This document shows, one piece after another, positions 25,049 through 33,309 of a stretch of 64,000 bases of DNA. Origin of the DNA: Dactylosporangium sp040689395 (GTDB lineage Bacteria; Actinomycetota; Actinomycetes; Mycobacteriales; Micromonosporaceae); the NCBI RefSeq assembly GCF_040689395.1, contig NZ_JBFAZX010000007.1, forward strand, positions 261,515-325,514, given 5' to 3'. The notes beneath the pieces are model-generated. The model was not told the DNA's origin, made no database searches, and saw only the letters and a list, made by a program, of their open reading frames with translations. The position numbers were made by a program, and so were the translations under genes. Position 1 is the stretch's first letter, and every line of letters starts with the position of its first letter.

Positions 25049-25786
25049 TCACGTCGTCGGCGGCCGGCAGGCGGTGACGACCGGCTTGTAGTTGTCGTGA
25101 TGGCGCAGCCACGGGCGGCCGGGGGAGTCCTGGCGGCCCAGCGGGGTGAGGTCCAGGTAGTTGTAGGTGCCCTGGAGGAGCTCCATGTTGTCCCCGTAGG
25201 CGGAGTAGGTGTGCAGCACGTCGTCGCCCTCCCGCAGGAAGACGCTGACCCCGCCCTGCTCGCCCTGGGTGTAGAAGGGCTCGCCGTCGCGTTCGAGCGT
25301 GGCCTTGTCGCGGAAGTCGTATTGGACCGGGGCGACGTCCTCGTCGAGCGTGACGTGGAAGTCGTAGTTGAACGAGCTGCCGTAGGAGGAGTACCACGGC
25401 AGGATCCAGCCCATCCGCCGCTGGAACGGCTCGATCTTCGCCCGCGGAGCGCGGGAGACGAGCGCGATCGTGGTGTCCCGGGAGTGCAGGTGTGCCGGGT
25501 GCCCGATGTTGTCGGTGAGGAACGAGCAGTGCTTGCAGCCCTGGTCCCACGCGGGGTCGAACATGAAGTGGTAGATGATCAGCTGACGGCGTCCCTCGAA
25601 GAGGTCCACCAGGCGGGCGCTGCCGCCGGGCCCCTCGAAGACGTAGTCCTTCTCGACCAGGACGGCTGGCAGCGCGCGGCGAGCGGCGGAGACGGCGTCG
25701 CGCGCCCGCAGGAGCGCTATCTCCTGGGTTCGCAGTTCCTGGCGAGCGGTCAACCATTGGTCGGACGTGACCACCTGCGGGCTCAT
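25049..25786 (-). CDS. DUF899 thioredoxin-like protein
   Basis: 245 aa, ATG 25786 with AGGAG ahead. DUF899 proteins are predicted thioredoxin-fold proteins; the marks here are LIIYHFMFDPAWDQGCKHCSFLTDN, with a CxxC (Cys-Lys-His-Cys) at the thioredoxin active-site position, then ALVSRAPRAKIEPFQRRMGW and YDFRDKATLERDGEPFY. The CKHC pair suggests a disulfide redox role; enediyne activation by thiols makes a thiol-handling protein plausible here, but this is inference. It is preceded by the ACAD-fold gene on the same strand, 156 bases away with a terminator between, so it is separately transcribed. Confidence 0.78.
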   Translation of the reverse strand: MSPQVVTSDQWLTARQELRTQEIALLRARDAVSAARRALPAVLVEKDYVFEGPGGSARLVDLFEGRRQLIIYHFMFDPAWDQGCKHCSFLTDNIGHPAHLHSRDTTIALVSRAPRAKIEPFQRRMGWILPWYSSYGSSFNYDFHVTLDEDVAPVQYDFRDKATLERDGEPFYTQGEQGGVSVFLREGDDVLHTYSAYGDNMELLQGTYNYLDLTPLGRQDSPGRPWLRHHDNYKPVVTACRPPTT

Positions 25787-25879
25787 CGATACACTCCTCG
25801 GGCGCCGGCGCCCCGGTTGGCGCCTCTATCAGGTAGTCGGAGCCGACGCCCGGATTCCGACATCCGCCGGCCAACGCGA

Positions 25880-25921
25880 CGGCCCCGGCCGTGCCGGACA
25901 GTGCCGGGACGGCCGGGGCCG
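25880..25921 (-). terminator. Terminator of the ACAD-fold monooxygenase gene
   Basis: 13-bp perfect stem CGGCCCCGGCCGT (25880-25892) with 25909-25921 and a 16-base loop, 21 bases past the stop at 25943. Confidence 0.75.
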
Positions 25922-25942
25922 GTGGTGTGCTCGGCGGCGCGA

Positions 25943-27124
25943 CTACACGAAGAAGGTGTTGGGCTCCAGGCCGCACAGGACCCGCCCGTACAGCTCGAGG
26001 TTGTTGGCGGGCAGGTTCAGCGCGTGCAGGGTGATGGCCTGCACGTCGCGCTGGATCCGCTGGATCGGCACCGAGCTGTGGATGGACGAGCCGCCGCTGG
26101 CCATGGCCAGGGTGGTCACGGCCTCGTGGGCCAGCTGGCAGACCCGGCCGACCGAGACCCGGGCGTACGCGCGTTCGCGCATCGTCCACGGCTCGCCGGC
26201 GATCCCCTTCCTGTCGACCATCTCGGCGATGCGGCGGGCGTGGTACTCCGCCTCGTCCGTCTTCAGCGCGGCCTCGGCCACCTGCAGGTGGGTGATCGGT
26301 GCCTCGAGCTGGCTGGTGTAGTTGGTGTTGGTGATGGCACGCCCGGGCAGCCAGTCGAGGAAGGCCTCCTGGGCGGCCCGGGACAGACCGACGAGCTTGC
26401 CGACCGTGGCCGCGGAGATCGGCCCGGCCATCGGGCCACGGTAGATCGGGTTGTCCGCGTTGAGCTTCGACGCGTACTGCTCCTGCATCATCGCGGCGAT
26501 GGGCAGGTAGCGCTCGGCCGGGACGAACACGTCTTCGGCCACCGCGGAGACGCTGCCGGTGCCGCGCAGCCCGGAGACGTCCCAGTCGTCCAGGAGCGTC
26601 AGGTCACCGATCGGCACCACGGCCATGATGGGTTCGGCGCCACCGTCGGCGGTCGGCAGGATCGCCGAGAGCAGCTTCCACTGGCTGTGCGAGGCGCCGC
26701 TGTTGAAGGCCCATTTGCCGGAGATGACGACCCCGCCGTCCTTGGGCGTCGCCATGCCGGTCGGGGCCAGGGTGCCGCAGATGCGCACGTCGGGGTTGGC
26801 GAAGACCTCGTCCTGCACCTCGTCCGGGAAGTGGGCGACGTTCCAGGACATGATCCACCAGGCGGCCACGTTGAACGCGGCCGAACCGTCGCCGCGGCCG
26901 AGCTCGATGCCGACGTCGACGAGGGTGGCCGCGTCGCACTCGTAACCGCCGTAGCGGGCCGGCACCCGCATCCGGAAGATCCCGGCCTCGGTCATCGCCT
27001 CCACGCTCTCGTCGGCGAGCCGCCGGTTACGCTCGGACCACAGAGCGTTGCCGCGTAGCACCGGCACCAGCTCGGCTGCGCGCCGCAGCAGGCCGGCCCG
27101 GTCCGGTTCCTGGATGGTCTTCAC
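25943..27124 (-). CDS. Flavin-dependent monooxygenase, acyl-CoA dehydrogenase fold (HsaA-like)
   Basis: 393 aa from GTG 27124, which has AAGGAGG six bases before it; an upstream in-frame start lacks this. N-terminal helical domain (LLRRAAELVPVLRGNAL...FRMRVPARYGGYECD), mid beta domain (ICGTLAPTGMATPKDGGVVISGKWAFNSGASHSQW) and C-terminal helical bundle. The WAFNSGASHSQW strand is typical of group D two-component monooxygenases such as HsaA or actinorhodin ActVA-Orf5-like enzymes rather than true dehydrogenases, because no catalytic Glu is evident. These use reduced flavin made by a separate reductase; the HpaC-like reductase at 56675 is the obvious partner. Probable hydroxylation of an aromatic or core carbon. 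Confidence 0.8.
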   Translation of the reverse strand: MKTIQEPDRAGLLRRAAELVPVLRGNALWSERNRRLADESVEAMTEAGIFRMRVPARYGGYECDAATLVDVGIELGRGDGSAAFNVAAWWIMSWNVAHFPDEVQDEVFANPDVRICGTLAPTGMATPKDGGVVISGKWAFNSGASHSQWKLLSAILPTADGGAEPIMAVVPIGDLTLLDDWDVSGLRGTGSVSAVAEDVFVPAERYLPIAAMMQEQYASKLNADNPIYRGPMAGPISAATVGKLVGLSRAAQEAFLDWLPGRAITNTNYTSQLEAPITHLQVAEAALKTDEAEYHARRIAEMVDRKGIAGEPWTMRERAYARVSVGRVCQLAHEAVTTLAMASGGSSIHSSVPIQRIQRDVQAITLHALNLPANNLELYGRVLCGLEPNTFFV

Positions 27125-27207
27125 GAACTCCTCCTTCGACGACGGCTCTACGCCCACCGCCCGACGATGTCAGCCGGAGCACCGGCCGTGCATCTCTGGA
27201 GTTGCGA

Positions 27208-28440
27208 TCACTGCTCGCGGTCGCCCCGAACCAGCCGCTGGGCCCTGGCCTCCAGGTAGCGCCGCTCGGGCAGACTCGTCGTGCGGCGGCCGGCGACCTC
27301 GTACGCCTCGTACGCGGCGGCGACCTCGCCGGCCATCTCCAGCAGGTGGGCGCGCACGGCGTAGAGGCGGTGCCCGTTGGCCATCCGCTCGTCGGCGTCC
27401 AGGGTGGCGAGCAGCTCGAGGCCGGCCTGCGGGCCGCGCACCATGGCCAGCGCGATCGACTGGTTGAGGCGCACCACGGGATTGGGCCAGGCCTGGTCCA
27501 GCAGCTGGTACAGCACCAGGATCTGGGGCCAGTCGGTGTCCTCGGCGCGTGGCGCCTCGTCGTGCACCGCGGCGATCGCCGCCTGCAGCTGGTACGGCCC
27601 GAGGACCGCCCGGGCCAGCGTACGGGTGATCAACGCGCATCCCTCGTCGATCTGCTCCCGGTTCCACCGGGTCCGGTCCTGCTCGGCGAGGGGGATGAGG
27701 ACGCCGTCGGGCCCGGTCCGTGCCGGTCGGCGCGCCTCGGTGAGCAGCATGAGCGCGAGCAGCCCGGCCACTTCGCCGTCGGTGGGCAGCAGGCGGTGCA
27801 CCTCCCGGGTGAGCCGGATGGCCTCGCCGGTCAGGCTCGTGCGCTGCAGATCCGGGCCCGACGTGCTCGTGTAGCCCTCGTTGAAGATCAGGTAGAGCAC
27901 GTGCAGGACGGTCCGCATCCGTTCGGTCGGGTCGGGCGGCATGGCGAAGGTCGCGCCGGTGGCCTTGAGCCGTTGCTTGGCCCGGCTGATCCGCTGGCTC
28001 ATCGTCGCCTCGCTGACCAGGAACGCGCTGGCGATCTGCTCGGTGGTCAGCCCGCCGACGGCGCGTAGCGTCAGCGCCATCCGCGATGACGGGCTCAGCT
28101 CGGGATGGCAGCACAGCAGCAACAGCGTGAGCGTGTCGTCGCCCTCGGGCCGGAGGTCCTCGGGTGCCGGTGAGAGCAGCTCGTCGGTCGGGACGAGCGC
28201 GGCGACGACGGCCTCACGCTGGTGGCGGGCCGCCTCGCTGCGGCGGGCGTCGATCAGCCGCCGGGCGCCGACCGTGATCAACCAGGCCGACGGGTTGTCG
28301 GGGATGCCCTGCTTCGGCCACTGCATCGCGGCGGCGAGCAGTGCGTCCTGAACGGCGTCCTCGCACGCGTCGATGGATCCGTAGCGACGGACGAGGACGC
28401 CCAGCACGCTGGGCGTCAACGACCGCAACAGATCCTCCAA
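27208..28440 (-). CDS. ECF42-type RNA polymerase sigma factor with C-terminal TPR-like domain
   Basis: About 410 aa from TTG 28440. Residues 1-80 are sigma region 2 (LVRRYGSIDACEDAVQDALLAA), 110-165 region 4 (LTLRAVGGLTTEQIASAFLVSEATMSQRISRAKQRL), and the remaining 240 aa are the long DUF6596/TPR-like extension characteristic of the ECF42 group (YLIFNEGYTSTSG). ECF42 factors have no anti-sigma factor and are encoded with DGPF/YCII proteins; here the DGPF gene stops three bases upstream, so the pair is one transcript. The sigma factor may control the second DGPF gene at 31447 and nearby genes. Confidence 0.9.
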   Translation of the reverse strand: MEDLLRSLTPSVLGVLVRRYGSIDACEDAVQDALLAAAMQWPKQGIPDNPSAWLITVGARRLIDARRSEAARHQREAVVAALVPTDELLSPAPEDLRPEGDDTLTLLLLCCHPELSPSSRMALTLRAVGGLTTEQIASAFLVSEATMSQRISRAKQRLKATGATFAMPPDPTERMRTVLHVLYLIFNEGYTSTSGPDLQRTSLTGEAIRLTREVHRLLPTDGEVAGLLALMLLTEARRPARTGPDGVLIPLAEQDRTRWNREQIDEGCALITRTLARAVLGPYQLQAAIAAVHDEAPRAEDTDWPQILVLYQLLDQAWPNPVVRLNQSIALAMVRGPQAGLELLATLDADERMANGHRLYAVRAHLLEMAGEVAAAYEAYEVAGRRTTSLPERRYLEARAQRLVRGDREQ

Positions 28441-28443
28441 TGA

Positions 28444-28833
28444 TCACATCTCCATCTCGGAGCGATCCACCACCGGCCGGATCTCCACCCCGCCGTAGCG
28501 CGCGTCCGGGAAGCGGGCCGCGATCTCGGCCGCCCGCTCGGGTGTCGCGCAGTCCACGACGAAGTAGCCGGCCATCTGTTCCTTCGCGTCCGCGAACGGG
28601 CCGTCCGTCACCGCGGGTGCCCCGTCGCGGAAGCGGATGGTCCGGCTCTTGACCGGATCGCCCAGGGCCGCCGTGTCGATCAGCTCGCCGGACTGCGCGA
28701 TCTCCGTCATCAGCACGCGGAACTCATCCAGCTGAGCAGCTCGTTCCGCCGGGGTCAGCTGCGCGTGCTGATGCAGGAACATCGGATGCACCCAGGTCGC
28801 CGGATTGCTGTAGATCATGATCACATACTTCAA
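28444..28833 (-). CDS. DGPF/YCII-related protein, ECF42 partner
   Basis: 129 aa from TTG 28833, chosen because it has GAGG seven bases ahead and gives exactly the length of the paralogue at 31447. YCII-like ferredoxin fold: KYVIMIYSN, then HPMFLHQHAQLTPAERAAQLDEF, the name-giving DGPF in TDGPFADAKEQMAGYF, and VEIRPV. DGPF proteins are the standard partners of ECF42 sigma factors and are probably targets or effectors of the sigma factor rather than enzymes of the pathway. About 100 of 129 residues match the copy at 31447-31836. Confidence 0.85.
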   Translation of the reverse strand: MKYVIMIYSNPATWVHPMFLHQHAQLTPAERAAQLDEFRVLMTEIAQSGELIDTAALGDPVKSRTIRFRDGAPAVTDGPFADAKEQMAGYFVVDCATPERAAEIAARFPDARYGGVEIRPVVDRSEMEM

Positions 28834-28957
28834 GGTCACCCTCGGCATTCCGGCGCGAACGCGCCACGTACCACACGATAGCGACGATACGCGGGGGTGT
28901 GGACACCGACGCGCAGGTCCTGGGGTGACCGCGGTGCCGGGTGGTGCGGCCGGGTGG

Positions 28958-31234
28958 CTAGCGCGGCTCGTCCGGTCGGAACCCGGTGTCCCGGGCGGCC
29001 CGGATGAACTGTTCGACGTCCTGTTGGGTGAGTCCCGGCAGGAACGAGACCAGCCTGCTGAGCGGGGTCGCGGCCGGCATCGGCGGGAGGTCGGCGCCGT
29101 TCAGCCCGAGCGCCCCGGCGAACCCGGCGGCGGTGATGGCGGCGCGCAGCCGCTCCCCGTGCACACTGCCGAACCACTCGCCGAGCGTCGAGTTCGCGGT
29201 GAGCTCGTCCCGGTCGAACGTCCCGGCGAGGTGCACCTGCGTGCGCAGCCGGATGTCGCGGGAGGAGGCACCGATCTGGATCTCGACGGCGCCCTCGTCG
29301 ACCGTCCAGCGGCGCCGGCCGGGAGACCAGTAGGCGAAGTCCCGCTCGTCGAGGGTGAGGGTCACGGTTTCGCGGGCGCCCGATGCGAGCGTGACCTTGG
29401 CGAAGGCCTTGAGCTCGTGGACCGGCCGGTCGATGCCGGGTTCGATGGGCCGCAGGTAGAGCTGGGCGATCTCCGCTCCGGCTCGCGGTCCGGTGTTGGT
29501 GACCGTGAAGGTGACCTGGAAGCTGTTGGCACCCGTCAGGTGGCACCGCAGCCCGTCGTACGCGAAGCTCGTGTAGCTCAGGCCGTGGCCGAACGGATAC
29601 GCCACCGGGAGGTCGAGGGTGTCGTAGTAGCGGTATCCCACGTAGATGCCCTCGCCGTAGCGCACATGCCCGTCACCGCCCGGGAAGTGCAGGTAGGACG
29701 GGGTGTCGCGCAGGCGCACCGGCAAGGACTCGGCGAGCTTGCCGGACGGGTTCGCCACGCCGAACAGCAGCTGGGCGAGCGCCGTACCGCCCGCCTGGCC
29801 GAGGAGCCAGCCCTCGAGGATGGCGGCCGCGCCGTCCTGCCATGGTGCCACCGTGACGGCGGAGCCGTTCGACAGCACCACCACGAGCCGGCTGCTCACC
29901 TCGGTGAGCGCGTCGAGCAGGGCCAGCTGGTCCGCGGGCAGGTCGAGGTCCGTCCGGTCAAGGCCCTCGCTTTCGGCGTGCTCGGGCAGTCCGAGGAAGA
30001 CCAGCACGGTGCCGGCCCGCCCTGCCAGCTCCGTCGCCTCCGCTACCAGGCTCGGGTCCGGGCGGCCGTCGAGGGTGAAGCCGGGTGCGAAGGCGACGCG
30101 GCCTGGATCGCTCACCATGGCACGGATCGAGCTCAGGGCGTCGTCCACCCGGGTGGCCAGGACGTGGGAGCTGCCGCCACCCTGGTAGCGCGGGCTGCGC
30201 GCGAACTCGCCGATGACGGCGAGCGTGCCGGGAGCGTCGGCGGCCAGCGGCAGGATGGCGTCGTCGTTCTTGAGCAGGACAGCGGACTCAAGTGCCGCCG
30301 CGTGCGCCAGCTCGTGCTGGGCGTCGAGGTCGACGGCGGTGTCCGCGGGCTGACGTGCGGCCAGTGCCAGCACCCGGGCGACCGCGGCGTCCAGTGTGGA
30401 CTCGGGAAGCTCGCCGCGGGCCACGGCGGTGCCGACTTCGACGTCGCCGCCGGTGCGCGGGGGCATTTCCAGGTCCAGGCCGGCGGCCAGCGCCGCGACC
30501 CGGTCCACGACCGCCCCCCAGTCGCTGACGACCAGGCCCTCGAAGCCCCACTCGCCGCGGAGCACCTCGGTGAGCAGCCAGTGGTGCTCGCTGCAGTACA
30601 CGCCGTTGATCTTGTTGTAGGCGGCCATCACGGTCGCCGGCTGCTCAGTCCTGACGATGTACTCGAAGGCCGGCAGGTAGATCTCGCGAAGGGTGCGCTC
30701 GTCGACGTCGGCGCTCACCCGCATCCGGTCGGTCTCCTGGTTGTTCACGGCGAAGTGCTTGACCGAGGCGCCGACACCGACGGACTGCAGCCCGCGGACG
30801 AACGCCGCACCCAACCTCGCGGCCAGCAGCGGATCCTCGGAAAGATACTCGAAGTTGCGCCCGCCCAGCGGGGACCGCTTGATGTTCACGCCCGGCCCGA
30901 GCACGACGGAGACCCCCTCGGCCGCCGCCTCGCGCCCGATCGCCCGGCCGACCTGTTCCACCAGCCGCGTGTTCCAGCACGAGGCCAGACCCGCGGCCGG
31001 TGGGAAGCAGGTGGCCGGCGTGCTGACGCTCAGGGCCAGCGCGTCCTCGCCTGTGGCGGTCTGTTTGCGCAGACCGTGCGGGCCGTCGGAGACCATCACC
31101 GCGGCGATGCCGGCAGCGGGGATCGCCTGGGTGTGCCAGGCGTCGCCGCCGGAGGTCAGCGACGCCTTCTGGGCCAGGGTCAAGTCCTGCGCGGACCCGG
31201 CGCCAGCGCCGGCCGCCTCGGTTGCCATGGTCAT
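28958..31234 (-). CDS. Glycoside hydrolase family 3 beta-glucosidase
   Basis: 758 aa from ATG 31234 (GGAAGG six bases upstream). No signal peptide, so it is cytoplasmic. GH3 N-terminal TIM barrel with SDGPHGLRKQ, LGPGVNIKRSPLGGRNFEY, VKHFAVNNQETDR and nucleophile Asp238 in VVSDWGAVVD; GH3 C-terminal sandwich domain (VIGEFARSPRYQGGGSSHV), then an Fn3-like domain (YLRPIEPGIDRPVHELKAF). A cytoplasmic GH3 enzyme inside a cluster that also encodes a glycosyltransferase might trim or activate a glycosylated intermediate, or be unrelated sugar metabolism. Its leader adjoins the IS605-like fragment at 31244. Confidence 0.88.
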   Translation of the reverse strand: MTMATEAAGAGAGSAQDLTLAQKASLTSGGDAWHTQAIPAAGIAAVMVSDGPHGLRKQTATGEDALALSVSTPATCFPPAAGLASCWNTRLVEQVGRAIGREAAAEGVSVVLGPGVNIKRSPLGGRNFEYLSEDPLLAARLGAAFVRGLQSVGVGASVKHFAVNNQETDRMRVSADVDERTLREIYLPAFEYIVRTEQPATVMAAYNKINGVYCSEHHWLLTEVLRGEWGFEGLVVSDWGAVVDRVAALAAGLDLEMPPRTGGDVEVGTAVARGELPESTLDAAVARVLALAARQPADTAVDLDAQHELAHAAALESAVLLKNDDAILPLAADAPGTLAVIGEFARSPRYQGGGSSHVLATRVDDALSSIRAMVSDPGRVAFAPGFTLDGRPDPSLVAEATELAGRAGTVLVFLGLPEHAESEGLDRTDLDLPADQLALLDALTEVSSRLVVVLSNGSAVTVAPWQDGAAAILEGWLLGQAGGTALAQLLFGVANPSGKLAESLPVRLRDTPSYLHFPGGDGHVRYGEGIYVGYRYYDTLDLPVAYPFGHGLSYTSFAYDGLRCHLTGANSFQVTFTVTNTGPRAGAEIAQLYLRPIEPGIDRPVHELKAFAKVTLASGARETVTLTLDERDFAYWSPGRRRWTVDEGAVEIQIGASSRDIRLRTQVHLAGTFDRDELTANSTLGEWFGSVHGERLRAAITAAGFAGALGLNGADLPPMPAATPLSRLVSFLPGLTQQDVEQFIRAARDTGFRPDEPR

Positions 31235-31243
31235 CTGATTCCT

Positions 31244-31372
31244 TCCGTGGATACCCCGGCCTACAAGCCGGGCAGGAAACGTGCGGACGCGGACGCGGCA
31301 CGCGACATCCTGGCCGCCGGGCTGGCGGTGACAGCCTGTGGAGCTGGGGTCAGACCTCAACGCTGCTCAAGG
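31244..31372. mobile_element. Shortened copy of the IS605-like element, in a gene leader
   Basis: Shares the edge TCCGTGGATA, a GCCGG hairpin (31255-31272, stem CCCGGC/GCCGGG), AGGAAAC, CCGCCGGGCTGGCGG and CTGTGGAG blocks in the same order as the element at 5717-6053, but lacks most of the middle and the far-end hairpins. As at 5717, the edge lies about 10-15 bases before the start codon of a minus-strand gene, here GH3. Confidence 0.45.
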
Positions 31373-31405
31373 CCGACGCCGGCGCGCGGGCCGGCCCCGG
31401 CCGAC

Positions 31406-31442
31406 GGAGGGCGGCCGGGAGCAGTGACCGCGGCCGCCCTCC
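31406..31442 (-). terminator. Terminator of the second DGPF gene
   Basis: Perfect 12-bp stem GGAGGGCGGCCG (31406-31417) with 31431-31442 and a 13-base loop, directly after the stop at 31447 on the minus strand. Confidence 0.75.
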
Positions 31443-31446
31443 AGGG

Positions 31447-31836
31447 TCACATCTCCATGCCGGACAGGTCCATCACCGGCCGGATCTCCACGCCCCCGTG
31501 GCGCGCGTCGGGGAAGCGGGTGGCGATCTCCTCGGCCCGCTCCGGCGTGTCGCACTCGACCAGGAAGAAGCCGGCCATCTGCTCCTTGGCGTCGGCGAAG
31601 GGACCGTCGGTGGCCGCCGGCACCCCGTCGCGGAACCGGATGATCCGGCTGGTGAGCGGGTCGGCCAGCGCCGCCGATTCGATGAGCTCGCCCGATTCCG
31701 CGATCTCCTTCATCAGCGCCCCGAACTCGTCGAGCTGCGCGGCCCGCTCCTCGGGTGCCAGCGGCTCGTGCTGGTGCAGGAACATCGGGTGCACCCAGGT
31801 GGCCGGGTTGCTGTAAATCATGATCACGTATCGCAC
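31447..31836 (-). CDS. DGPF/YCII-related protein, second copy
   Basis: 129 aa from GTG 31836 with GGAGG upstream. Colinear with the protein at 28444 over the full length: RYVIMIYSN, WVHPMFLHQHEPL, TDGPFADAKEQMAGFF, DARHGGVEIRPVMD. It has its own terminator and lies divergent from the GT2 operon, so it is not co-transcribed with the sigma factor. Two DGPF genes flanking a GH3 gene around one ECF42 factor suggests that the sigma factor regulates this copy, or that a segment duplicated; either is inference. Confidence 0.85.
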   Translation of the reverse strand: MRYVIMIYSNPATWVHPMFLHQHEPLAPEERAAQLDEFGALMKEIAESGELIESAALADPLTSRIIRFRDGVPAATDGPFADAKEQMAGFFLVECDTPERAEEIATRFPDARHGGVEIRPVMDLSGMEM

Positions 31837-32017
31837 GACGCATCCTCCGTGTCCGGCGCCGCCACGGCGCCTCTCAAGGAAGTCGGAGCGATGGACCCGG
31901 TTTCGACGTACGCGCGCCCGCCGGATCCAAAACGGCAGAGCACTTTCGGCGATGCGACCCGAGCGGCCCATCTCCAACGATGGACTGACCATTCGTCCGT
32001 CGCCGGAGGAACACATC

Positions 32018-33268
32018 ATGCAGCAGGACATCGGCCGGCCGGAGGTATCGGTCGTCATCCCCACCTACAACCGCGCGCCGTTGCTGCGCCGGATGCTCGA
32101 ACAGCTGACCCGGCAGGACGTGCCGCTCGACAGCTTCGAGGTGATCGTGTCCGACGACGGTTCCTCGGACGACACCCGGGACGTCGTCGAGGCGTTCGCC
32201 GGCCGGCTGCGGATCGGCTACCACTTCCAGCAGGACCAGGGGATGCGGGTCGGCCTGGCACGCAACGAGGGTGCCCGGCTGGCCACCGCCCCGGTGCTGG
32301 TCTTCCTCGACTCGGGATGCATGGTCGGGCCGGACTTCGTGCGTCAGCACCTCGTCGCGCACGCCGACCCGGCGGCTCGTCGCGCGGTCATTGGGTACGC
32401 CTGGGGTTACAACCCGATGGAGGACCCGGTGCCCGGCCTGGCCGAGGCGTTGGATCAGATGCCCCCGGAGCAGGTGCTGGCGCGGTTCAAGGACCAGCCG
32501 GCCATGCGCGACGTCCGCCACCCGGCCCTGGAGGCGTACGACTTCGAACTCGCCCGCATGCCGCTGGCCTGGCGGGCGTTCTTCACCAACAACTGCTCGG
32601 TACGCACCGACGAGTTCTGGGCGGTGGACGGCTTCGACGAGTCCTACGTGCTGTGGGGCGCGGAGGATCTCGACCTCGGCCTGCGTCTGGAGCGCAACGG
32701 CCTGACCCCGTACGTCGTCCGGGACGCCTGGATCATCGAGTGGCCGCACGAGCGGGTGATGACCGAGCGGTGGCAGGAGCTGATCGGCAACATGGGCCGC
32801 TTCCTGGCCAAGTACCCGGAGCCGGCGATCGAGCTGGGCTGCCTGGTGGCGGAGCGCGCCGAGTACTGGCGCTGGGAGCAGGAGTGGCTGGACCTGCTGG
32901 AGTGGACCCGCAAGTCGCATGACATCGACGTCGCCGAGGAGGTCGCGGCCGCACTGCGGCGGACCGGGTCGGGGCAACGCGTCGCGATCATCGGCTGTGG
33001 TGCCGTCCTGCCGTCCGGGGCGGAGCAGGCCCACGTCGCCGACTTCGACCGGGAACTGCTCGACCAGGCGACGCGGGGCGCGACGGTCACCGGCCACCAC
33101 GCGATCGGCATCCGCACCGTGCTGCCCGACCAGAGCGTCGACGTCGTCATCGTCACGTCCCGCCTCGCCGGGCTCTGGGAACGCTGGGGCGACAGCGTGC
33201 GGGCCGAAGCGGCGCGCATCGGCCGCAAGGTCGACGTCTTCGCCGATCACCCGGGCGCCCTGGGGTAG
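32018..33268 (+). CDS. Family 2 glycosyltransferase
   Basis: 416 aa from ATG 32018 (GGAGGA eight bases upstream; the longer open frame upstream is not protein-like). GT-A fold: VSVVIPTYNRAPLLRRMLEQL, nucleotide-binding IVSDDGSSDDTRD, metal-binding-like LVFLDSGCMVG in place of DxD, and acceptor-side LWGAEDLDLGLRLERNG with the ED base motif. The last 130 aa form an extra domain with no clear family signature. Natural-product glycosyltransferases of enediynes are usually GT-B/GT1, so a GT2 here is unusual. It heads a three-gene operon with an SDR and a P450. Confidence 0.82.
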   Translation: MQQDIGRPEVSVVIPTYNRAPLLRRMLEQLTRQDVPLDSFEVIVSDDGSSDDTRDVVEAFAGRLRIGYHFQQDQGMRVGLARNEGARLATAPVLVFLDSGCMVGPDFVRQHLVAHADPAARRAVIGYAWGYNPMEDPVPGLAEALDQMPPEQVLARFKDQPAMRDVRHPALEAYDFELARMPLAWRAFFTNNCSVRTDEFWAVDGFDESYVLWGAEDLDLGLRLERNGLTPYVVRDAWIIEWPHERVMTERWQELIGNMGRFLAKYPEPAIELGCLVAERAEYWRWEQEWLDLLEWTRKSHDIDVAEEVAAALRRTGSGQRVAIIGCGAVLPSGAEQAHVADFDRELLDQATRGATVTGHHAIGIRTVLPDQSVDVVIVTSRLAGLWERWGDSVRAEAARIGRKVDVFADHPGALG

Positions 33269-33309
33269 TCGACATCACCCGTATCACCCGTTCGTTGTGA
33301 GGAGCAACT

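Noticed and set aside
28817..31816. A 999-codon open frame on the plus strand
   Set aside because: It is antisense to the well-supported GH3 gene and reflects GC-rich codon bias; no domain, no ribosome-binding site.
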